A DNA stretch of 6,245 bases, from the NCBI GenBank assembly GCA_035302865.1, contig DATGSF010000097.1, positions 1-6,245 of the forward strand, in the 5' to 3' direction. Positions 1 through 5,747 of the stretch are shown in pieces. Position 1 is the stretch's first letter, and each line of letters begins with the position of its first letter. The position numbers and the translations under genes were made by a program. Below the pieces are notes generated by a model. The model was not told where the DNA came from, did not search any database, and was given only the letters and a program-made list of their open reading frames with translations. Source of the DNA: DATGSF01 sp035302865 (lineage in GTDB: Bacteria > Bacteroidota > Bacteroidia > Chitinophagales > Chitinophagaceae).

Positions 1-426
1 GTAGAATCGCAACCAACTTATTGGGTATTTCCACAAGACACTAGTTATTTCAAATGGAATGTGAATGATATGGGACCTATCTTAGTTCCTAAAAAAGACA
101 TGACAATTACATTGAGTCCAGAAAATAAAATATTGTATAAAAGAGCGATAGAAATCTATGAAAACAATACCGTAGAAGAATTAGAAAATGGAAAGTGGAA
201 AATCAATGGACAAATCCAAGAAGAATATACTTTTAAAATGGATTATTATTGGGCAATGGGAGATAACCGTCAACGCTCTTTAGATTCACGTTATTGGGGT
301 TTTGTTCCCGAAGACCATTTAGTAGGAAAAGCATCTTTTGTATGGTTTAGCCATGAAGTGGGTAGCTTATTTAAAATAAGAGGTTCGCGATTGTTTAGGG
401 GAATAAAAACTTTAGAAAATAAATAA
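1..426 (+). CDS. lepB: Type I signal peptidase, C-terminal part (5' end outside window)
   Basis: The reading frame is open from base 1 and ends with TAA at 424-426, giving 141 visible codons; the true start lies upstream. The GTG at 61 is internal, because the 20 codons before it are open and read as continuous protein. Type I signal peptidase cleaves signal peptides from exported proteins at the outer face of the inner membrane. The diagnostic feature is the GDNRQRSLDSRYWG motif (visible residues 87-100, bases 259-300), which is the family's conserved box with the GDN and SxDSR elements near the active site, followed by GFVPEDHLVGKA. The C-terminal stretch ending in RLFRGIK resembles Bacteroidota members of the family. 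The catalytic serine and lysine precede the visible part, so activity cannot be judged here. The hydrolase gene begins one base after the stop, which suggests co-transcription. Confidence 0.93.
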   Translation, partial: VESQPTYWVFPQDTSYFKWNVNDMGPILVPKKDMTITLSPENKILYKRAIEIYENNTVEELENGKWKINGQIQEEYTFKMDYYWAMGDNRQRSLDSRYWGFVPEDHLVGKASFVWFSHEVGSLFKIRGSRLFRGIKTLENK

Positions 427-427
427 T

Positions 428-1237
428 ATGCTTTGGGAAGAAGGAGTTTTAAAGCATAAGAATAAGAATTTTCCATTTTTAAAATATGGTAATGGAAGAA
501 AAATAGTTATATGCTTTCACGGTATGCATAGCAATCCAAAGGCATTTCATTTTTTACAAAAACACTTAATTAATGAATATACTTTTATAAACTGCTATCT
601 TCCGCATCATCATCCAGAAGGAATAAACAATTATAAAACCATTAAACCAGAAGAATTAATGGCTTTTATACAAGGGATTAGAAACAATTTTAAGATAGAA
701 AAATTTGATTTATGGGGACATAGTTTAGGAGCTAGATTTTGCTTAAAGATTGTTGAACTACAAGGAGATTGGGTAGAAAGATTAATATTATTTACTCCAG
801 ATGGCATAGCAAAAAACCCATGGTATAATTTTGCAACTAATACAGCTATGGGGCGTTATATTTTTAAAAATTTCGTTAAAAACCCTATAAAGTATATCCA
901 AATTATAGAAAAATTGCGTTTAAGTTCTAAAAATAAACTTATTTTCGCTAAGAGAATAAGTAATAAACCGGCATTTCTCGAAAAGGTATATAAAACATGG
1001 ACTTCGATGCATTATCTAGTTATATTTTTATCAGTTGTTAAACGAAGTATAAAAAAAAATGCAATTACCGGACATATATTTGCTGGGAAACATGACAATT
1101 TAATTCCAATAAAACCCTTAAAAAAATTCACAGAAAACAATACAAGTATCCATCTCCATATATTTGAGAAGGATCATAATATATTACATGAGAATTTTGA
1201 AAATGAATTTTTAAATTATTTAAAACAAAACAAATGA
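428..1237 (+). CDS. Alpha/beta hydrolase, substrate unknown
   Basis: A complete 269-residue protein with the alpha/beta-hydrolase fold signature. An oxyanion-hole type HG motif (CFHGM, H31-G32) follows the first predicted beta strand. The nucleophile elbow GHSLG at 97-101 places the catalytic serine at S99. The probable acid is D223 in AGKHDN, and the probable base is H250 in EKDHN near the C-terminus. The length is normal for single-domain members such as BioH- or MenH-like esterases. No signal peptide is seen, so it is probably cytoplasmic. Residues 130-210 between strand and acid form a lid-like region rich in aromatic and lysine residues, which usually sets substrate choice. It starts one base after lepB and its TGA overlaps the aroK start in ATGA, so it is probably translationally coupled to both. 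No Shine-Dalgarno is visible. A run of nine A (1051-1059) lies in the gene. I do not recognise a specific function; esterase, thioesterase or lipase-like activity are all possible. Confidence 0.85.
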   Translation: MLWEEGVLKHKNKNFPFLKYGNGRKIVICFHGMHSNPKAFHFLQKHLINEYTFINCYLPHHHPEGINNYKTIKPEELMAFIQGIRNNFKIEKFDLWGHSLGARFCLKIVELQGDWVERLILFTPDGIAKNPWYNFATNTAMGRYIFKNFVKNPIKYIQIIEKLRLSSKNKLIFAKRISNKPAFLEKVYKTWTSMHYLVIFLSVVKRSIKKNAITGHIFAGKHDNLIPIKPLKKFTENNTSIHLHIFEKDHNILHENFENEFLNYLKQNK

Positions 1238-1749
1238 TTTTTTTAGTAGGGATGCCAGGAGCTGGCAAAACACATTGGTTAAAATCTTTTTCTGAAGTAC
1301 TAAGATACGAGGGAGTAGATTTAGATGAAAAAATAGAAAAAAGATATCAAAGACCCATATCTAGGGTTTTTAAAAATAAAGAAAGAGATTTTAGAATTGC
1401 AGAAAGAGAGGCTTTAGTAGATATTATTGATAATTATCCACACAATACCATTGTTGCTACGGGAGGTGGAACGCCAGTACATTTTAATAATTTAGAAGAA
1501 ATGAAAAGTGCAGGGATTGTAGTATATTTAAAGGCAGAATTTGATATTATTTTTCAAAATTTAGCCAAAAATTTAAATAAAAGACCTTTTCTTCCAAAAA
1601 CAAAACAAGCATTAGTTGAACATATAAATCAATTAATGTTAGATAGAAGTCCTTATTATGAACAAGCTGATTTAATATTACCTGTAAAATATTTAAATGT
1701 AACTTTCTTTTATGATCAAATTAAACCTTTATTAGATGAACGCGAATAA
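1234..1749 (+). CDS. aroK: Shikimate kinase
   Basis: A complete 171-residue protein of usual family length. It phosphorylates the 3-hydroxyl of shikimate using ATP, the fifth step of the cytoplasmic shikimate pathway to chorismate and aromatic amino acids. The P-loop GMPGAGKT is at residues 6-13. The shikimate and magnesium aspartates fall at D29 and D31 (GVDLDEKI). The ERDFR segment supplies the shikimate-binding arginine R54. The GGG motif is at 77-79. The lid contains R117-P118, and R138 in the RSPYYEQAD segment matches the second substrate-binding arginine followed by the family's YxxAD ending. All key residues are present. The ATG at 1234 overlaps the hydrolase TGA by four bases, and the gene runs 14 bases into the DUF423 gene. 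AroL/AroK subtypes cannot be told apart here. Other P-loop kinases such as gluconate kinase fit less well because of the DxD, FR and GGG set. Confidence 0.94.
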   Translation: MIFLVGMPGAGKTHWLKSFSEVLRYEGVDLDEKIEKRYQRPISRVFKNKERDFRIAEREALVDIIDNYPHNTIVATGGGTPVHFNNLEEMKSAGIVVYLKAEFDIIFQNLAKNLNKRPFLPKTKQALVEHINQLMLDRSPYYEQADLILPVKYLNVTFFYDQIKPLLDERE

Positions 1750-2149
1750 TACTGTTTATAAACCTGCTTTTTACATAGGTATATTATTAATGGCTATTGG
1801 TGTTGTGCTTGGTGCATTAGGAGCGCATGCTTTAAAACCAGATCTTATGCAATTCAACCTTTTGGATTCTTTTGAAACTGCAGTTCGATATCAATTATTT
1901 CACGGAATAGCATTATTAATAATTGGCATATTAAGCTTGCATAGCAAACATAGAAATATTAAAATTTGCACTATTACCTTTCTGATTGGGACTTTGTTTT
2001 TTTCTGGTTCCATTTATTTTTTAATTTTTAATAAAATCGCAGGAGGTGCAGGAATTGGAAAATTAGGATTAATTACGCCCATAGGTGGAATCCTATTAAT
2101 AACTTCTTGGATGCTCTTAATTCCCATTATTCGTAATTTAATTAAATAG
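1736..2149 (+). CDS. DUF423 family small membrane protein (YgdD-like)
   Basis: A complete 137-residue, strongly hydrophobic protein with about four predicted membrane segments (roughly residues 11-32, 52-68, 75-98 and 110-131). Family hallmarks are visible in order: GALGAHAL (26-33) at the end of the first helix, FETAVRYQLFHGIALL (46-61) leading into the second, SGSIY (90-94) in the third, and LGLITPIGG (110-118) opening the fourth. These match DUF423, a widespread bacterial inner-membrane family (E. coli YgdD) whose function I cannot state with confidence. The start at 1736 lies 14 bases inside aroK. It is preferred because the next in-frame ATG (1790) would remove half of the first membrane helix and the residues before GALGAHAL. 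The overlap suggests translational coupling to aroK, and the terC-like gene follows after four bases. No signal peptide separate from the first helix is seen. Confidence 0.9.
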   Translation: MNANNTVYKPAFYIGILLMAIGVVLGALGAHALKPDLMQFNLLDSFETAVRYQLFHGIALLIIGILSLHSKHRNIKICTITFLIGTLFFSGSIYFLIFNKIAGGAGIGKLGLITPIGGILLITSWMLLIPIIRNLIK

Positions 2150-2153
2150 TTTT

Positions 2154-3173
2154 ATGTTATTATTAAATATAGGGCAACACCCAAACTACTTTGAACATCC
2201 ATTATTAATTGGATTATTTGTTCTCATCGTTCTAATTCTATTAGTATTAGACTTAGGAGTTTTTAATAAAAATCCACATATAGTAAGCAATAAAGAAGCG
2301 ATAATCTGGTCCATAACTTGGATTGGTTTGGCTATGCTTTTTAGTCTTGTTATTTGGAAGATTTTTGGTTTTAATGAATTTGTTGATTTTCAATCTGCCT
2401 ATTGGATAGAAAAAGCATTATCAGTTGATAATTTATTTGTTTTTATCCTTGTATTTGAAGCATTTAAAGTGCCTAAAGTATATCATCATAAAGTTTTATT
2501 TTGGGGAATTATTGGAGCAATAATTTTAAGAGCAATTTTCATTTTTGCTGGCGTTCAATTGCTTCATATGACTTATTTGCCAGAAACCACCTTTAACGGA
2601 TTGTTTGACAATCCTGTCCGAATCAACTTATTAATGACGGTCTTTGGGATTATCTTAATTATAGCAGGTTGGAAATCGGGTACAGAAAAGGAAGATGTCA
2701 TGGATAAAAACAGCATACAAAATAGTATTGGTGCTCGTTTTATGCGCAAGTATTTCAAAATTATTCCTGAATACGATAATGATAAGTTTTTCACTGTAAA
2801 GAATGGAATTAAATATGGAACGCAATTATTATTAGTTGTAGGTATAATAGAATTTACTGATTTAATATTTGCCGTTGATTCCATCCCTGCTATTTTTGCA
2901 ATAACAGACTCCCCTTTCATTCTTTACTCTTCCAATATATTCGCAATTTTAGGCTTGCGTTCTTTGTATTTTATTCTAGCTAATTTTATTCATTTATTTA
3001 GATTCTTAAAATACGGCTTGAGTATAATTTTAATATTTATAGGATTTAAAATGCTTATCGCTCCATGGTACCCTATCCCATCTTTAGTTTCTTTAATAAT
3101 TTTAGCAGTAGTACTTTTAAGCTCAGTAGTCTTATCTTTATTAATTCCTGAAAAAGAAAAAGCAAATGAATAA
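2154..3173 (+). CDS. TerC/Alx family integral membrane protein, probable metal (manganese) exporter
   Basis: A complete 339-residue protein with about nine hydrophobic segments. TerC-family signatures are clear: the N-terminal DLGVF (33-37) and NKEAIIWS, then WIEKALSVDN (84-93) carrying acidic and polar residues E86, S90, D92 and N93 within a membrane segment. The second half repeats this pattern with IEFTDLIFAVDSIPAIFAI (232-250, with E233, D236, D242), followed by NIFAILGLRSLYF (261-273). The paired acidic membrane motifs are the proposed metal-binding sites of the family. Known members (E. coli Alx, Bacillus TerC homologues) are linked to manganese export and to metal loading of secreted proteins; tellurite resistance is the historical name source. 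Length is normal. A hydrophilic loop at about 175-212 separates the halves. Many terC-type genes are controlled by a manganese riboswitch, but only four bases precede this gene, so none is present here. Its stop overlaps the murF-alr start by eight bases. Substrate is inferred from family. Confidence 0.9.
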   Translation: MLLLNIGQHPNYFEHPLLIGLFVLIVLILLVLDLGVFNKNPHIVSNKEAIIWSITWIGLAMLFSLVIWKIFGFNEFVDFQSAYWIEKALSVDNLFVFILVFEAFKVPKVYHHKVLFWGIIGAIILRAIFIFAGVQLLHMTYLPETTFNGLFDNPVRINLLMTVFGIILIIAGWKSGTEKEDVMDKNSIQNSIGARFMRKYFKIIPEYDNDKFFTVKNGIKYGTQLLLVVGIIEFTDLIFAVDSIPAIFAITDSPFILYSSNIFAILGLRSLYFILANFIHLFRFLKYGLSIILIFIGFKMLIAPWYPIPSLVSLIILAVVLLSSVVLSLLIPEKEKANE

Positions 3174-5670
3174 TCAAAATATAGAAAAAATTTTAAATAA
3201 AAAGTTCTTTCCTGCACTTATGGAAAAAACAGATTTTAATAACTTCTATTATGATTCTCGTTTAATTACTAATGCTAAACAAGCTTTATTCTTGGCTATT
3301 AAAAGAGAATTTAGAGATGGACATGATTATATAGTAGATGCTTATAAAAAAGGAATACGTTATTTTATAATTTCCAAAAATAAAAAGGAGTACAAGCATT
3401 TAAAAAATGCACATTTTATACAAGTAGATAATGTTATAGAGGCTTTTCAGAAAATTGTTAAAAAGCATAGAGAGCAATATGATTTTCCTATCATTGCCAT
3501 TACAGGGAGTAATGGGAAAACAATTATTAAAGAATGGCTTTTTCAAATTTTGAATGAAAAATATAAAATCATTAGAAGTCCCAAAAGTTATAATTCACAA
3601 TTAGGAGTTCCATTATCTTTATTGCTTTTAAATGAAAATTATAATTTAGGAATTTTTGAAGTAGGTATTTCTCAAAAAGAAGAAATGCAAAAATTGGAAA
3701 ATATAGTTCAACCAGACATTGGAGTTTTAGCACATTTTGGCGATGCGCATGAAGAAAACTTTGAAAATCCTTTGGAAAAGCTTGAAGAAAAATTATTACT
3801 TTTTAAAAACATTAAAAACTTCGTTTATAAAAATGATGATGATTTGGTAACAAAAGTCATTAAAAACAAAATACAATCCTCCTATTTTACCAACCCTTTA
3901 TTTAAAAGTTTCTCATGGGGAAAAAATGAAGAAAATGACCTACAGATTGTTACTATCCAAAAATCTGCACAAAAAAGCATTATAAAAGCAAAATACAAAG
4001 GAGAAATACAAATCATACAAATTCCTTTTACCGATGATGCTTCGATTGAAAATGCGATTTACACCTTGGCAACACTTTGTGTTTTAGGAAAAAATGAAAA
4101 TATAGTTTTAGATAATTTCAAAAAACTCTATGTTATTAAAATGCGATTAGAAAAAGTAGACGCAAAGAACAATTGCATTTTATTTAATGATTCTTATAAT
4201 TCTGATTTAAGTTCCATTAAGATAGCATTAAATCACTTAAGACAACAAAATTCAAAGAAAAAGAAAACTGTTATTTTATCTGATTTACAGCAAATCCCTT
4301 CTAAAAATGGTAAAACTTATGGACAAATCGCACAGTGGATAAAAGAAAGAAATATTCATAGATTTATAGGTATAGGTCCTCACTTATATCAATTTCAATC
4401 ATATTTTAAAGAAAATAACAATTTAGAAACCTACTTTTTCTTAGATACTTCAGATTGTTTAAAACAATTAAATTCTATTTCTTTTCATGATGAGTATATT
4501 TTATTAAAAGGCTCGAGAAAATTCTCTCTAGAAAAAATAAAAAAGCAATTAGAATTAAAGCTACATAGAACTTATTTAGAAATACATTTAGATGCTATAA
4601 GAAATAACTTTTCAGCTTATAAAGCACTTCTAAAACCTCAAACAAAAATTATGGGGATGGTAAAAGCAGAAGCTTATGGAAGTGGTTCTTTTGAATTAGC
4701 ACTTAATTTGCAAGAAATGGGAGCAGACTATCTAGCTGTCGCTTATATTGATGAAGGAATTGCTTTAAAAAAGAAGGGTATTTATCTTCCTATTATGATA
4801 ATGAATCCAGATATTCATTCATTAGATAGAATGATTGCATGGAACCTAGAACCAGAAATTTACAGTTTAGAAATTCTAGATGCATTTTTGGAACAATTAA
4901 AAAGTTTATCTATTCAAGACTACCCTATTCATATTAAACTAGATACAGGTATGCATAGATTAGGTTTTGCTAAAAAAGATTGGCCATTTTTAAAAACGGT
5001 TTTACTTGATAATAAAAATCATTTTTATATTAAAAGTATATTTTCTCATTTAGTTGGCAGTGATCAAGAAAGCTTTGATGCTTTTACTATTCAACAAGCG
5101 CATGTTCTAAAAGAAGCGATTGCATATTTCCAACAGGTTCTTGAAAAAGAAAGTTTAGTACATATTTTAAATTCTTCCGGTATTATTCGTCATCCAGAAT
5201 TACAAATGGATATGGTGCGTTTAGGTATAGGTTTGTACGGCATAGATCCTAGTAATACCATGCCAAAATCTTTAGAAAGAGCTATATTTTTAAAAACTAC
5301 TATAGCGCAAATTAAAGAAATTAAAAAAGGAGAAGGAGTTGGTTATAATCTTAATGAAAGAGTGTCTAAAAACAGCAAAATTGCTACAATAAATATAGGA
5401 TATGCTGATGGTTATTTGCGATCTTTAGGTAATCATAATGCAAAAGTTTTTATTCATGGAAAATATGCACCAATTATTGGTAATATTTGCATGGATATGT
5501 GCATGATTGATATTAGCCACATAGAAGATATAACCATTGGAGATGAGGTTGAAGTATTTGGAAATAATATTAGTATTGAAGAATTAGCCCAAAAGGCAAA
5601 AACTATTCCTTATGAAATATTAACTGGAATATCCAGCAGAATACCAAGAGTGTATATTCAGACTTCTTAG
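3166..5670 (+). CDS. murF-alr: Bifunctional UDP-MurNAc-tripeptide:D-Ala-D-Ala ligase / alanine racemase (MurF–Alr fusion)
   Basis: An 834-residue fusion of two peptidoglycan precursor enzymes. Residues 1 to about 462 are MurF, which attaches D-Ala-D-Ala to the UDP-MurNAc-tripeptide with ATP. Visible elements are DSR (30-32) in the substrate domain, the ATP loop TGSNGKT (113-119), SYNSQLGVPLS (141-151), EVGISQ (165-170), GDAH (192-195), EN (295-296), MRLE (326-329), NDSYNSD (341-347) and KGSR (448-451). Residues from about 467 are alanine racemase, which makes D-alanine from L-alanine: the PLP lysine is K500 in MVKAEAYGSG, with TGMHRLGF (594-601), VRLGIGLYG (684-692), catalytic tyrosine Y727 in GVGYN, GYADGY (745-750) and CMDM (775-778). 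Y727 lies 19 residues before the tyrosine of GYADGY, the spacing I recall for Geobacillus Y265 and Y284. Almost no linker separates the halves. This fusion is typical of Bacteroidota. Both activities appear intact. The cytoplasmic start at 3166 overlaps the TerC stop by eight bases. Confidence 0.96.
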   Translation: MNNQNIEKILNKKFFPALMEKTDFNNFYYDSRLITNAKQALFLAIKREFRDGHDYIVDAYKKGIRYFIISKNKKEYKHLKNAHFIQVDNVIEAFQKIVKKHREQYDFPIIAITGSNGKTIIKEWLFQILNEKYKIIRSPKSYNSQLGVPLSLLLLNENYNLGIFEVGISQKEEMQKLENIVQPDIGVLAHFGDAHEENFENPLEKLEEKLLLFKNIKNFVYKNDDDLVTKVIKNKIQSSYFTNPLFKSFSWGKNEENDLQIVTIQKSAQKSIIKAKYKGEIQIIQIPFTDDASIENAIYTLATLCVLGKNENIVLDNFKKLYVIKMRLEKVDAKNNCILFNDSYNSDLSSIKIALNHLRQQNSKKKKTVILSDLQQIPSKNGKTYGQIAQWIKERNIHRFIGIGPHLYQFQSYFKENNNLETYFFLDTSDCLKQLNSISFHDEYILLKGSRKFSLEKIKKQLELKLHRTYLEIHLDAIRNNFSAYKALLKPQTKIMGMVKAEAYGSGSFELALNLQEMGADYLAVAYIDEGIALKKKGIYLPIMIMNPDIHSLDRMIAWNLEPEIYSLEILDAFLEQLKSLSIQDYPIHIKLDTGMHRLGFAKKDWPFLKTVLLDNKNHFYIKSIFSHLVGSDQESFDAFTIQQAHVLKEAIAYFQQVLEKESLVHILNSSGIIRHPELQMDMVRLGIGLYGIDPSNTMPKSLERAIFLKTTIAQIKEIKKGEGVGYNLNERVSKNSKIATINIGYADGYLRSLGNHNAKVFIHGKYAPIIGNICMDMCMIDISHIEDITIGDEVEVFGNNISIEELAQKAKTIPYEILTGISSRIPRVYIQTS

Positions 5671-5709
5671 CTCATTCTATGATTACCCTCTAATAATTCA
5701 TTTTTAAAA
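5671..5709. other. Intergenic spacer after murF-alr
   Basis: Thirty-nine bases lie between the murF-alr stop and the inverted repeat. I see no GC-rich hairpin with a T run and no clear Bacteroidota-type promoter (a TTG near -33 with TAnnTTTG near -7). The hexamer ATGATT occurs here (5679-5684), again in the left repeat arm (5713-5718) and at the integrase start (5748-5753), but it is short enough to recur by chance in AT-rich DNA. Confidence 0.5.
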
Positions 5710-5747
5710 GATATGATTTTTTATTAAATTAGTAAAAAATTCATATC
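5710..5747. repeat. Near-perfect inverted repeat abutting the integrase start codon
   Basis: The outer arms GATATGA (5710-5716) and TCATATC (5741-5747) are exact reverse complements. Inside them TTTTTTA (5717-5723) pairs with TAAAAAA (5733-5739), with T5740 as the single bulged base, leaving a 9-base loop (5724-5732). This gives 14 pairs per arm. The right arm ends at the base before the ATG at 5748. As RNA it would form an A/U-rich hairpin against the start codon; as DNA it is a dyad that a repressor or the integrase itself could bind. It lacks a GC-rich stem followed by a T tract on the + strand, so it is a poor intrinsic terminator for the upstream operon. An overlapping 8-base palindrome ATCATGAT (5745-5752) spans the start codon. 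Role is not established. Confidence 0.7.

Larger units (their letters stand above)
1..5670 (+). other. Probable single operon (lepB–hydrolase–aroK–DUF423–terC-like–murF-alr)
   Basis: Six co-directional genes are spaced by +1, -4, -14, +4 and -8 bases. No gap is large enough for a promoter, a terminator or a structured leader, and no start codon has a recognisable Shine-Dalgarno sequence, which is usual for Bacteroidota. Overlapping stop/start pairs (ATGA at 1234-1237, and the overlaps at 1736-1749 and 3166-3173) suggest re-initiation or translational coupling. The promoter must lie before base 1 or inside an upstream coding sequence. That the genes form one transcript is an inference from spacing, not something the sequence proves. 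Confidence 0.75.

Noticed and set aside
61..63. GTG as a start of the first gene
   Set aside because: The frame is open from base 1 and the preceding 20 codons read as continuous protein; a 121-residue product would lack the catalytic serine and lysine.
291..476. Minus-strand open frame across the lepB/hydrolase junction
   Set aside because: It lies opposite clear protein motifs of signal peptidase, has no recognisable domain, and would break the gene organisation; it is a shadow frame.
2150..2153. Manganese riboswitch (yybP-ykoY type) before the TerC-like gene
   Set aside because: Only four bases lie between the two genes, and the upstream sequence is well-conserved DUF423 coding sequence.
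2573..2920. Minus-strand open frame of 115 codons opposite the TerC-like gene
   Set aside because: The + strand carries conserved TerC motifs throughout this stretch, and the antisense product shows no family features.
2990..3217. Minus-strand open frame of 75 codons spanning the TerC/MurF overlap
   Set aside because: It is antisense to hydrophobic TerC helices and the MurF N-terminus, and has no supporting motif or spacing.
5710..5747. Inverted repeat as an intrinsic terminator of the operon
   Set aside because: The stem is nearly all A/T and is not followed by a T tract on the + strand; on the other strand the trailing T run is only four bases. A regulatory or recombination role fits its position better.
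5710..5747. Chromosomal dif-like XerCD site
   Set aside because: Arms are longer than the usual 11 bases, the centre is 9 rather than about 6, and the arm sequence does not resemble the dif half-sites I know; it is kept only as a possible element-specific site.
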